A DNA stretch of 64,000 nucleotides from Amycolatopsis dendrobii (lineage in GTDB: Bacteria > Actinomycetota > Actinomycetes > Mycobacteriales > Pseudonocardiaceae): positions 434,001 through 498,000 of the forward strand of contig NZ_JACGZW010000003.1 in assembly GCF_014145675.1 (NCBI RefSeq), written 5' to 3'. The notes below the pieces were generated by a model that saw nothing but the letters and a program-made list of their open reading frames with translations, did no database searches and was not told the DNA's origin. Shown one piece after another: positions 7,210 through 14,558 of the stretch. Made by a program: the position numbers and the translations under genes. Numbering within the stretch: position 1 is the stretch's first letter; each line of letters begins with the position of its first letter.

Positions 7210-7240
7210 ATTCATGAATCAGCACAGAGTTGCACTGCTT

Positions 7241-8116
7241 CTAGAGTTTGGGCAGGAGGGTTTCGGCTTCGGCTCGCAGGTAGTCGTCGAGCAAGTCCCA
7301 GTCGCTGCCTGAGCCCATGATCGACAGGTAGCGGCAGATCGCCGACAGCAATGCGAGACGGCCGCTTCGCGTCTGAAGTTCCGGCATGTCGCGGATGCGG
7401 CGGGCTGTCGGCGGGTGGAGGAGGCTGTTGCAGTAGAGGGTGGCCAGGTCGTACCCGGCGAACGCGGGTCGCCAGCTCTCCCAGTCGAGGATGCACAGCT
7501 GTGGCTTGCGCAGGTTGCCCCAGTGCAGATCGGCGTGTGCCGTGGTCCATTCCACGTCGGTGAAGACTTCCGGGGACAGGGTGATGCCGAAGTGCTCGCG
7601 CACACCGCGGATGGTGTAGTTCACCGCACCGAGTTCGTTGTGCCATTCCAGCGGGTGCTCGGCCAGTGCCGCGAGTGACTGGCGCAGCTCGTCCCACCAG
7701 GTTTCGGGCAGCAGGGGATCGTCTCGGAGTACGCCGTCCGGGGCCACCGTCGTGCCCGGGGCGAGGGTCATCACCTCGCCCCGGAGACGACGGTCCCGCA
7801 GGTACTCGCCGCTGTTTCGCCAGTCGCGGCACCTGAGCACCGTAGGTTTCGCGACGCCGAGAATCGAGTTGGCCGCCAGGTTGCCGTCCCACCTGCACGC
7901 GGGTTCGTAGTCCGGGTCCTCGACCACGACCCGCAGCCAGACGTCGGCGTCGCTCTCGTCGTGGGCGACCGCGCCGGCCGAGCGCATGTCGAAGGTGTTC
8001 ACCGGCTGGCCGATCAGACTGACGTCGAACGTCATCGCCGCGACGTCGAGCTGCTTGCCGAGCCAGACCCGGCGCTCCTCGACGGCCTTCTCGATCTCCT
8101 CAGCGTCCGTGCTCAC
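7241..8116 (-). CDS. APH-like phosphotransferase, last gene of the RiPP-type operon
   Basis: 291 residues from GTG 8116, which overlaps the precursor stop (GTGA); the frame upstream of this GTG lies over the precursor gene. The kinase core of the aminoglycoside/choline phosphotransferase family is visible: HADLHWGN (194-201, catalytic Asp196, Asn201), then the Mg-binding Asp211 in ILDWESW, and GYDLATLY. The N-terminal lobe is less typical and no glycine-rich loop is obvious. Members phosphorylate small molecules, but coupling to a peptide gene suggests a peptide or peptide-derived substrate; that is inference. It could also confer self-protection. Confidence 0.7.
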   Translation of the reverse strand: MSTDAEEIEKAVEERRVWLGKQLDVAAMTFDVSLIGQPVNTFDMRSAGAVAHDESDADVWLRVVVEDPDYEPACRWDGNLAANSILGVAKPTVLRCRDWRNSGEYLRDRRLRGEVMTLAPGTTVAPDGVLRDDPLLPETWWDELRQSLAALAEHPLEWHNELGAVNYTIRGVREHFGITLSPEVFTDVEWTTAHADLHWGNLRKPQLCILDWESWRPAFAGYDLATLYCNSLLHPPTARRIRDMPELQTRSGRLALLSAICRYLSIMGSGSDWDLLDDYLRAEAETLLPKL

Positions 8117-8283
8117 TTCTTGAAGAACTCCGTTCCCGTTCCCGTGCTCTTGTGGAAGGTGCCGCCCCTGCGGCCCCATTCCGTGGCATCCACGGCTTCG
8201 GTCGTGGTGTGGCCAGCCACGAGCGCTGCCCAGTCAGTGTCGCGCTCCTCGACGACGAGCGCCATTTCTTCCAGAACGGTCAT
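8113..8283 (-). CDS. Candidate RiPP precursor peptide (56 residues)
   Basis: ATG 8283 overlaps the stop of the radical SAM gene (ATGA) and its TGA at 8115-8113 overlaps the GTG of the kinase. Residues 1-33 form an acidic helical leader-like part (LEEMALVVEERDTDWAALV). The C-terminal 23 residues are Gly/Thr-rich and basic and contain aromatic-x-basic triplets: W36-G-R38, F43-H-K45 and the end F53-F-K55/F54-K-K56. Such three-residue motifs are substrates of cyclophane-forming radical SAM/SPASM enzymes. There is no Cys, which excludes a sactipeptide or lanthipeptide. The precursor role is inferred from size, layout and coupling. Confidence 0.6.
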   Translation of the reverse strand: MTVLEEMALVVEERDTDWAALVAGHTTTEAVDATEWGRRGGTFHKSTGTGTEFFKK

Positions 8284-9383
8284 CCGTTGCCTTTCCCTCG
8301 CAATAGTTCGGCAAGCGCCAGGACCGGCGCTTGAACGGAGTTCCGGCAGTGGTCGGTCTCCGTCGCTGTGAAGGTGCCGTGCTCGAAGAACCGGTCGCCC
8401 GCGTGCAAGCCTTGGCAGAAGGCGAAGAACTCACACGTCTGCTTGCAGTTCTCCAGCCCGGTCTCGAACTCCTGGACGTAGAGGAGATCCGCCGAGCGGG
8501 CGATGATCGTCGGGAGGTCGTCGGACAGCACGTTGCCCGCGATGAAGTCGCTGTAGAGGGTGCTGCGGACGCCGAGCAGTTCCGGCGACAGCAGCACCAC
8601 GTCGCCGTTCCAGCCGATTGTCGGGGTGGGGTCGTGCCGGGCGTCCTCGGCGCGCTGCTCGCGGCTCAGGCCGAAGTAGCCGATCAGCCTGTCGACCTCG
8701 CGCACGGTCATGTCCGGGTTCTCCCGGTGCCACTCGAACGCGTCATGCCAGAACCGCCGGGCGTGATCGATCGAGGGAGTCTGACCGTCGGAGTTCGCAC
8801 CCTCCTTGGCCTCGACATTGAACCCGACCCACGGAGCGCCGAGGTCCCGCAGGAAGTCCAGGACGCGGCCCGCCTGCGCAGTGCCGTCCCGGCCGACCAC
8901 GGACAGCACGGTGAACGGGATGCTGCGCCGTTTCAGGACATCGATGGACGCGATCGTGCGGCCGAGCATCGCGTGACCGCCGCGGTCGACGCGATGGCGG
9001 TTGAGCGCTCCGGGGCCGTCGATGCTCACCCCGACACCGATCTCGTAGAGCTGAAACACGTCGCACCACGCATCGGTGATCGGCCTGCCCCCGCCGGTCT
9101 GCACCTGATGCCGCACGCGGCCGGCCTTGCGCAGCGGCTCGAACGGCGTCAACAGCTCCACGAAGCGCTCGACCCCGACCGCCAGCGGTTCGCCGCCGTG
9201 CCACACCACTTCCACCGGACCCCACGACGAGCCGATGGAGTCGGCGATCGCAGCGGCCACCAGCGGTGTCATCTCCTGCTTCAGGTGCCGTTCCGACAGG
9301 TAGCAGTAGGTGCAGTCCATCGGGCACAACGTCGTGGGCTGCACGACGATGGTGCCGGGCTGGTCATGAAGCCAGTAGCTCAT
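8280..9383 (-). CDS. Radical SAM/SPASM peptide maturase
   Basis: 367 residues from ATG 9383, preceded by GGAAGG and overlapping the TGA of the gene before it. The [4Fe-4S]-SAM motif CX3CX2C is C20-P-M-D-C24-T-Y-C27. WHGGEPLA and VGVSIDGP follow as in peptide-modifying radical SAM enzymes. The C-terminal SPASM-like region has C313, C317, C323 and, after HAGDRFFEHGTFTATET, C346, the layout of XyeB/GrrM-like cyclophane synthases. It should form C-C crosslinks on the peptide encoded directly downstream. No separate RRE or PqqD domain is encoded in the operon, so leader recognition may lie in this enzyme or in an unknown partner. Confidence 0.8.
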   Translation of the reverse strand: MSYWLHDQPGTIVVQPTTLCPMDCTYCYLSERHLKQEMTPLVAAAIADSIGSSWGPVEVVWHGGEPLAVGVERFVELLTPFEPLRKAGRVRHQVQTGGGRPITDAWCDVFQLYEIGVGVSIDGPGALNRHRVDRGGHAMLGRTIASIDVLKRRSIPFTVLSVVGRDGTAQAGRVLDFLRDLGAPWVGFNVEAKEGANSDGQTPSIDHARRFWHDAFEWHRENPDMTVREVDRLIGYFGLSREQRAEDARHDPTPTIGWNGDVVLLSPELLGVRSTLYSDFIAGNVLSDDLPTIIARSADLLYVQEFETGLENCKQTCEFFAFCQGLHAGDRFFEHGTFTATETDHCRNSVQAPVLALAELLRGKGNG

Positions 9384-9775
9384 GGTGTGCCTGCCTTCCG
9401 CGTGGTCGTCCTGACTGGTGACGCCTGGCTGAGACCTCGGTCGTCCGGGTCGCGACCCGGCCATTGCCGAGCCATCGGCACCTCGGCGCGGTGCCGGGGA
9501 AAGTTCTCGTCCGGCCGACCCGACGGGCCGCTGACCCGCCTGAATTCGGCGGTTTCGTGCTCGCGCGCGTCGCGGTGCATCGAGCGTGCTTCCGCGCGCA
9601 GCCGCTGGGTCTCGTCGCGCAGCCGCTGGGTCTCGTCGCGCAGTACGCGATTCCGCTTGACCGCGCGGCGTCCGATGAACCATGACCCGCCAAGGGACAA
9701 CGCGGTCGAGATGATGGGCAGAAGCAAGATCGCCGCCGACGCGGCGAGGGCATGGAAGTCAACGTCGTTCGTCAT
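9380..9775 (-). CDS. Membrane-anchored coiled-coil protein of the RiPP-type operon
   Basis: 131 residues, ATG 9775; its TGA overlaps the maturase ATG and its start lies 6 bases after the upstream gene. One N-terminal membrane span (ASAAILLLPIISTALSLGG) is followed by a basic motif (GRRAVKRNRV) and a coiled coil with two identical heptads (RDETQRL twice, encoded by an exact 21-bp duplication near 9600-9642). The C-terminal third is polar and disordered. It resembles the gene at 11,259-11,660 in layout. I infer a cytoplasm-facing scaffold or transport partner at the membrane; no transporter domain is present. Confidence 0.6.
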   Translation of the reverse strand: MTNDVDFHALAASAAILLLPIISTALSLGGSWFIGRRAVKRNRVLRDETQRLRDETQRLRAEARSMHRDAREHETAEFRRVSGPSGRPDENFPRHRAEVPMARQWPGRDPDDRGLSQASPVRTTTRKAGTP

Positions 9776-9781
9776 GTCGCC

Positions 9782-10738
9782 CTACGCACGGTGTTTCGCG
9801 CCGGGCGCATCGTAGAGCCGATATTGGGCGTACCAGCGTGCCGCGTCAGTAAGACTCGGCTGCCGACTCTTGAGTATCCAACGCCCCAGCAGCGCAACGG
9901 CGAACGCGTCCAGCGAAGTCGCGCTGGCCTCCGCCCACGCCGGCACTGCCGACACGATGCTCTCGGCTTCTTCCGGCGCGTATCCCGCCTCCACGAGCCG
10001 CACGGCGACAATCGCGGCGTCGACCCATGCGGGAGAGCGAGCCGCCCACGTCCAGCCCACGATCCGGGGAAACCCGTTGCGGTCAACCAGAATGTTCAAC
10101 TCTGACATGTCCCCGTGCGCGATGCCGGTTCCAGCGGACAACACGTCGCAGACGTAAAGCTCCATGTCGACGGATTGCGCAACATTCTCACGATCCCACG
10201 CCGTCAGCTTGTGCACATGATTCGTGGACAGGGTTCGCCACGACGACTCTTTCGCCCAGCGAGCACCCAGCGATTCAAAGAGCGAGCTGCCCTTCACCTC
10301 AGGCACGGCCAGATCGGCGAGCAGTTTCACCACCGTGCGCACGTCGCCCGAACCGGGCCGGAGACGCGCACACCGCCCGGGAACATACTCATACCCGGTG
10401 ATCGCCCAGTTCATGTTCTGCCTGAACCACAGCAAGCGCGGGGCCGTATCGGGGAGCAATTTGTTCAGCCGCTGCTCCTCGGCCCGCGCCATAGTCTGGC
10501 TGTGCTCGTCCTGGCTGACCGCCTTCACGAAGACAGCTCCGTGCTTGGTGTGCACAACACCGGAGAAGTCCGCGGTTCCAGGACAGTCGTGCACCTGCTC
10601 GACTTTCGCGCCGAGCTGCCGCTCTACGCCATCATGAACTTCCCATGAGAGGTCGTCCCACCGTTTTCTGCCCACGCGCCAATCCCTCCCCACTGCGATG
10701 TGCATTGGCTTCCGGGTGAATGCGCTCGTTGAGGTCAT
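9782..10738 (-). CDS. APH-like protein lacking the metal-binding Asp (probable pseudokinase)
   Basis: 318 residues from ATG 10738, which overlaps the previous TGA; ATG 10705 with GGAAG upstream is an alternative. The fold is of the aminoglycoside phosphotransferase family: VFVKAVS (likely ATP-binding Lys72), WAITGYEYVPG hinge, and HGDMSELN (208-215) with catalytic Asp210 and Asn215. The usual Asp of the following IDW motif is Gly228 (RIVGWTWA), so magnesium binding should fail. Relatives with IDWAWP in this position are common beside XRE regulators in actinomycetes. Within this operon it may be a binding or regulatory partner of the intact kinase at the far end. Confidence 0.7.
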   Translation of the reverse strand: MTSTSAFTRKPMHIAVGRDWRVGRKRWDDLSWEVHDGVERQLGAKVEQVHDCPGTADFSGVVHTKHGAVFVKAVSQDEHSQTMARAEEQRLNKLLPDTAPRLLWFRQNMNWAITGYEYVPGRCARLRPGSGDVRTVVKLLADLAVPEVKGSSLFESLGARWAKESSWRTLSTNHVHKLTAWDRENVAQSVDMELYVCDVLSAGTGIAHGDMSELNILVDRNGFPRIVGWTWAARSPAWVDAAIVAVRLVEAGYAPEEAESIVSAVPAWAEASATSLDAFAVALLGRWILKSRQPSLTDAARWYAQYRLYDAPGAKHRA

Positions 10739-11091
10739 CGACCGCCGCCTGCGCCCGGCGGCACCCACAACGTCTGACCATGACCGATGGCCAACCGCGG
10801 CGCGTGGGGAAGCAACGGATGCGGCAGGCTCTGGAGCGCGTCGACCACCTCAGCCAGGCCCCCGGTGTACTCCCAGACCCGCCAGTCGCCAGGATCGTTC
10901 CGCATTCCGACAACGTCGCCAATGCCGCTGACGATGATGAGGTCCCTCGTGTTCTCGCACCACCGGTAGAATCCCTTCACCACCGGCACCCCGCCGGTTC
11001 GCGTCCTCGGCAGGAACGACCATCCGGCGTTGTCCAGCTCCGCCAGCCTCCGAAGCTCCGGGAAAGCCTCCAAAGCCGAGTAATCCCTCAT
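10735..11091 (-). CDS. Hypothetical protein, first gene of the RiPP-type operon
   Basis: 118 residues; ATG 11091 has GGAGGGG seven bases upstream, the best ribosome-binding site of the operon, and the TGA overlaps the next ATG. No family recognised. The protein is soluble, mixed alpha/beta, with DNAGWSFLPRTRTGGVPV, GFYRWCENTRDLIIV and DWRVWEYTGGLAEVV; an Arg/Trp-rich middle could bind acidic peptide or nucleic acid. Because the operon lacks a recognisable leader-binding domain, this is one candidate for that task, though nothing in the sequence shows it. Confidence 0.6.
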   Translation of the reverse strand: MRDYSALEAFPELRRLAELDNAGWSFLPRTRTGGVPVVKGFYRWCENTRDLIIVSGIGDVVGMRNDPGDWRVWEYTGGLAEVVDALQSLPHPLLPHAPRLAIGHGQTLWVPPGAGGGR

Positions 11092-11160
11092 CCATCCCCT
11101 CCAGTGAGCTGCCGAACCGTCGCGCCGAACTTCAGGAAGATCCGGAGCTGAAAATCAGGG

Positions 11161-11210
11161 CCTGCCCCAGCCCCCGGGAGGAGCCAACCGCCGCGCCGGG
11201 CTGGGGCAGG
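11161..11210 (-). terminator. Stem-loop between the two minus-strand transcription units
   Basis: A perfect 13-bp stem (11161-11173 with 11198-11210) is followed on the minus strand by CCTGATTTTC. It probably terminates or attenuates transcription from the 11,259-11,660 gene before the operon starting at 11,091. Confidence 0.6.
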
Positions 11211-11258
11211 CATGGCGGTGCGGCGAGCGACGGGCGGGAAGCTCTAGCCGCACCAAAG

Positions 11259-11660
11259 TCACGGGGAAAAGAACCGCACTTGCTGCGCAGCTTCATTCCG
11301 CGGCTTGATGCCCGCATACGACCGGCAGTCGCCGACCGGGGGCACCGGCGAAAGGGCTCCGTTGGCGTGCTCGACCCTGGGTATCACCGTCGTGTCCGCC
11401 ATGGCTCGCTCCGATGCTTCCTTTTCAGCCAGCCGCTGGAACTCGGCCAACCGCGCTTGCTCGATCTCGGCCAGAACCTCGTGGTCCAGCCGAGACTGGA
11501 GATCACCCACTGTCAGTTTTCCGCGCGGAGGAGGGATCGGCCGCCTCGCACGCCGCAGCCAGGCCATCGCCACGACAAAGACCAGGAGCAGACAGCACGT
11601 GATGACGACCGCTGGATGGCCTGGCCGAACCGCTTCACTCAGCGTTGTTCCTGCTCCCAT
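11259..11660 (-). CDS. Membrane-anchored coiled-coil protein upstream of the RiPP-type operon
   Basis: 133 residues from ATG 11660, with GGAG nine bases upstream. A single membrane span (AVVITCCLLLVFVVAMAWL) is followed by RRARRP, a proline-rich linker and a coiled coil (DHEVLAEIEQARLAEFQRL). The topology is the same as that of the protein encoded at 9380-9775: short outside end, one span, stop-transfer basic cluster and cytoplasmic coiled coil. Its start faces the divergent XRE-type regulator at 11,845. No functional domain is recognisable; joint action with the downstream operon is inferred from layout only. Confidence 0.55.
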   Translation of the reverse strand: MGAGTTLSEAVRPGHPAVVITCCLLLVFVVAMAWLRRARRPIPPPRGKLTVGDLQSRLDHEVLAEIEQARLAEFQRLAEKEASERAMADTTVIPRVEHANGALSPVPPVGDCRSYAGIKPRNEAAQQVRFFSP

Positions 11661-11844
11661 GCGATCCACTCCTTGCCCGATCAAACTTTCGTTCAGCTGG
11701 CAGAAGCTTCTGCGACCGGAGCGAGATCACCAATCTGCATCGGCAATACAGCTCCAGAAAATATGGATGGGATCAATATTCGCAGGTCAGAGCGTCTGCA
11801 CTTTGCGATAAGCTGCTCGTCACGTCGAGCGATCGGGGGTTGTT

Positions 11845-13317
11845 GTGCCAAAGCCAGCACAGCGCGTCTGCCAGCGCTGTCGGAGCCCGCTTGCGTCTGA
11901 CAACCCTGAGCGAATGTGCAGTCCGTGCGGCAGAGACTCTTTTCGGGACGAGGCGATCACACAGGTCCCGACGCCTCCCGCTGGTCTCTGGGACGAACCC
12001 GCTGTGCGCGCAGCCCTCGCCGACAGGCACTTCGGACGGCTCCTGCGTGCGTATCGGCTCCTGCATGAGCCGCCGATACGGCAAATCACCCTGGCTGGGC
12101 TTCTCGGCGTGACACAAGGACATCTGAGCTACATGGAACGGGCGTCGCACCGCGTCGCGGACCTTGACAAATTGGAACGCTGGGCGCGGACGATCCAGGT
12201 GCCGCCTCGACTCCTTTGGTTCACCCTTCCAGAGCAATGCTCGGATCCATATGACGTTGCCAGCGACGGACCTAAGCTCCCTCCTGTCGAGGCAACTACG
12301 GGAGAAGACGTGCGCAGAAGGCAATTCATCAGGTCGGCGGGCGCAGGCGCTGCGACCATAGGACTCACCCTGCTGACCGGCGGAACAGCCGTCGCGGCCG
12401 ATCGGGTCGGGATGGTGAAGGTCGACGACGTTCGCAAGATGACCCGTGCGTTCCGCGAGACCGACAACGAGTTCGGCGGCGGTGCCACCCGCAGTGGGTT
12501 GGACAACTACCTCACCAACACAGTCGAGCCGATGCTTCGGGACACCAGGATGACCGACGCCGTCAAAAAGCCGCTGTTCCGCGCCGGCGTCGAGCTTCGG
12601 CAACTCGCCGGATGGGTGGCATACGACGTCGGCCACGCGAGCGACGGTCGCAAGCACCTGCGCGAAGCACTCAACATGTCACAAGAGATCGAGGACGACG
12701 CGCTTGTAGGTGAGATGTTCGCGGCCATGAGCCATCATGCGGCGTTTCGCGGAAACAGCGAGGGAGCGGTCGATCTTGCTCTCGCGGCACAGCAAGCGGC
12801 ACGTCGGAGCGGCATCCCCGCTCTTGAAGCCGAAGCAGCCGTGATGGAGGCACATGGGCGAGCTCTAGAGCGAGAGCAACGACCATGTCTCGACGCGTTG
12901 AACCGAGCTGAGCGCGCGTTTGCCCGGGTAGACACAGGGAGGACGCCGACGTGGCTGGCTTACTTCGACAGCTCTTACCTGGCTGCTAAGTTCGCCCACA
13001 CCTTCCGCGACATCGGAATGCCAGCAGAGGCGGAACGGTTCGCGCGCAGGTCTCTCAGGATGACCGAGGGGTATGGCCGCGGGCGGCTGTTCAACACCGC
13101 GCTTCTGGCGTCCACGTTGGCCGACCAGCAGAAAGTCGAAGAAGCGTGCGCAGAAGCGCGCAACGCGGTTCGACTGGCGACCAACGTGCGATCGGTGCGC
13201 GCCGCGTCCTACCTCGCAGATGTCGGACGGCGACTTTCGCCGCACTCCCAGAACGCTCAGGTGCAGGCGCTCTACAAACAGTTGGATGACATCGGAGTAG
13301 CGACTCCCCGGTTTTAG
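11845..13317 (+). CDS. XRE-family regulator with zinc ribbon and TPR-like domain
   Basis: 490 residues from GTG 11845 (CGGGGG upstream). The N-terminus has two CxxC pairs (C9/C12, C25/C28), probably a zinc ribbon. An XRE helix-turn-helix follows (about 60-120: LRAYRLLHE...ITLAGLLGVTQGHLSYME). Residues 157-180 look like a Tat signal (RRRQFIRSAGAGAA) although they lie inside the protein, a feature seen in this actinobacterial regulator class. The rest is helical and TPR-like (KHLREALNMSQ, ALEAEAAVMEAHGRALE). It is divergent from the membrane/coiled-coil gene and next to a NUDIX gene, so it probably governs this locus, perhaps in response to a peptide signal. Confidence 0.75.
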   Translation: MPKPAQRVCQRCRSPLASDNPERMCSPCGRDSFRDEAITQVPTPPAGLWDEPAVRAALADRHFGRLLRAYRLLHEPPIRQITLAGLLGVTQGHLSYMERASHRVADLDKLERWARTIQVPPRLLWFTLPEQCSDPYDVASDGPKLPPVEATTGEDVRRRQFIRSAGAGAATIGLTLLTGGTAVAADRVGMVKVDDVRKMTRAFRETDNEFGGGATRSGLDNYLTNTVEPMLRDTRMTDAVKKPLFRAGVELRQLAGWVAYDVGHASDGRKHLREALNMSQEIEDDALVGEMFAAMSHHAAFRGNSEGAVDLALAAQQAARRSGIPALEAEAAVMEAHGRALEREQRPCLDALNRAERAFARVDTGRTPTWLAYFDSSYLAAKFAHTFRDIGMPAEAERFARRSLRMTEGYGRGRLFNTALLASTLADQQKVEEACAEARNAVRLATNVRSVRAASYLADVGRRLSPHSQNAQVQALYKQLDDIGVATPRF

Positions 13318-13321
13318 CCGA

Positions 13322-13882
13322 CTAGCCGGGCGGGAACGCGATCACGTGCAGAAGACCGACCTGCGATGAAGCGCCGAGGATCTCGCCCTTGGCAATTCGC
13401 TCCCGCACGGACGACAACGGCACCCACGCCACTCGCTCGGCCTCGTTAATGTCGACGTCTCCGCCGACATACTCCGCACCGCGCGACAGGAATAGCAGGT
13501 TCTCGTTGTCGGCGATCCCGACGTTCGGCTGAAGCGAAGCCAACGGCTCGCTAGTGCGCGGTCGCCATCCCGTCTCCTCTTCGACCTCGCGTGCTGCCGT
13601 AGCCGACGGGACCTCGTCCGGATTGACGTATCCGCCCGGAAGCTCCCAGACCCAACGATCGAAGATCCAGCGATGCCGCCACATCATCAACACGGACGTG
13701 CCGGGATCGTCGAGAACCACCATCATCGCGGCCTTCGGCATCCGCATGACGTACTGCTCGAAGGTCACGCCGTCAGGCAGTTCGACCGAGGCGACGCTAA
13801 GCCGCAAGCGTCGCGTGTCGTCGACCACGCGTTCGCCATGGATCGTCCACTTGGTGGTCTCGGCAGGCTGGTCCGGGTCCAT
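13322..13882 (-). CDS. NUDIX hydrolase
   Basis: 186 residues, ATG 13882. The Nudix box is complete: GGYVNPDEVPSATAAREVEE followed by ETGW, with the REVxEE metal-binding glutamates. The flanking strands (AMMVVLDD, WVWELPGG) are like ADP-ribose pyrophosphatase or related nucleoside-diphosphate hydrolases. Its stop lies 4 bases from that of the regulator, so the two genes converge. NUDIX genes beside XRE-TPR regulators are frequent in Streptomyces and relatives. The substrate is not evident from the sequence. Confidence 0.85.
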   Translation of the reverse strand: MDPDQPAETTKWTIHGERVVDDTRRLRLSVASVELPDGVTFEQYVMRMPKAAMMVVLDDPGTSVLMMWRHRWIFDRWVWELPGGYVNPDEVPSATAAREVEEETGWRPRTSEPLASLQPNVGIADNENLLFLSRGAEYVGGDVDINEAERVAWVPLSSVRERIAKGEILGASSQVGLLHVIAFPPG

Positions 13883-14074
13883 GACTTGAACCTACACGGG
13901 ACGAACCTCGTTGACGCCGCGGCCAAGCCAGCGCGACCTTAGAGGGGAGCGAGCAGCCGTGGTCTTGCCGAACACCGGCCAACCCGAGGCCCGTCCGGAA
14001 TCAACTGCCGCGGTGACGCCGGACGGTGATTCAGCCCCCTGCGCACCCTCCGGCCTGGGTATTTCGTGCAACAC

Positions 14075-14090
14075 TAGAACACATGTTCGA
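14075..14090. promoter_or_regulatory. LexA-type (SOS) box overlapping a start codon
   Basis: TAGAACACATGTTCGA matches the actinobacterial SOS box TCGAAC-N4-GTTCGA at 11 of the 12 defined positions. The ATG of the 14,083 gene lies inside it, which would fit a leaderless transcript blocked by bound LexA. Confidence 0.55.
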
Positions 14091-14475
14091 CAGGTTCAGG
14101 GAAGACGAGGACGCCCGGTCAGCTCTGCGGGAGGTGGGGCTGCCGAGGCCGGTATGGGTCCGCGTGGCTGAGTTCGTGCCCGCTCCGCTGAACTGGGGAC
14201 GCACGGCGTCGCCGTGGATGCGGGCTGGCGGACTGAACGCTGGCGCGATCGTCCGGGCTGAGCAGGTTGCCTGGGTGGCTGTCTCGACGGGGTGTTGGAT
14301 GCCGGAGGTCTCGATGACCTTGCACTCGGCAAACGGGCGTCTGCACCGCGAATACCCGCGCATTCCCGTCCCTGCCGACGCAGTGATCGTCGCCGGTGAC
14401 GAGGAGACGATGACGCACGCCCTGTTCGACAAAACGTTGCAGCGGCGGGCACTCGCGCACTACCGCAGCAAGTAG
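14083..14475 (+). CDS. Hypothetical protein, possibly LexA-controlled
   Basis: 130 residues from ATG 14083; an in-frame start at 14,026 is possible but has no support. No family recognised. The protein begins MFDRFREDEDARSALREVGL and continues with a beta-rich middle (WVRVAEFVP, AWVAVSTGCWMPEVSMTL) and a short helical end. No signal peptide or membrane span. The start codon lies within a LexA-like palindrome and there is no ribosome-binding site, which suggests a leaderless message. It is followed by a strong terminator, so it is a single-gene unit near the right edge of the accessory region. Confidence 0.55.
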   Translation: MFDRFREDEDARSALREVGLPRPVWVRVAEFVPAPLNWGRTASPWMRAGGLNAGAIVRAEQVAWVAVSTGCWMPEVSMTLHSANGRLHREYPRIPVPADAVIVAGDEETMTHALFDKTLQRRALAHYRSK

Positions 14476-14513
14476 CCATGCGGCGTGCCCTGGCCGCAGG
14501 CTTACCCCGGACG

Positions 14514-14558
14514 CGACGAAGGCCCCCAGCGCTTCCAGTGTGCCGGGGGCCTTCGTCG
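14514..14558 (+). terminator. Rho-independent terminator after the LexA-box gene
   Basis: A perfect 14-bp stem (14514-14527 with 14545-14558) starts 38 bases after the stop codon. The arms are CGACGAAGGCCCCC and its complement; a short TT follows. Confidence 0.7.

Noticed and set aside
8113..8283. Sactipeptide, lanthipeptide or lasso peptide assignment for the short peptide
   Set aside because: The peptide has no Cys, and no LanM/LanB, lasso cyclase, RRE or transglutaminase-like leader peptidase lies in the operon.
8280..9383. Calling the maturase FxsB
   Set aside because: No FxsA-type FxSxx C-terminus or FxsC-like gene is present; only the general SPASM cyclophane-type layout is supported.
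11773..12657. Minus-strand frame opposite the XRE-TPR regulator
   Set aside because: Overlaps a well-supported gene and has no recognisable domain or start signal.
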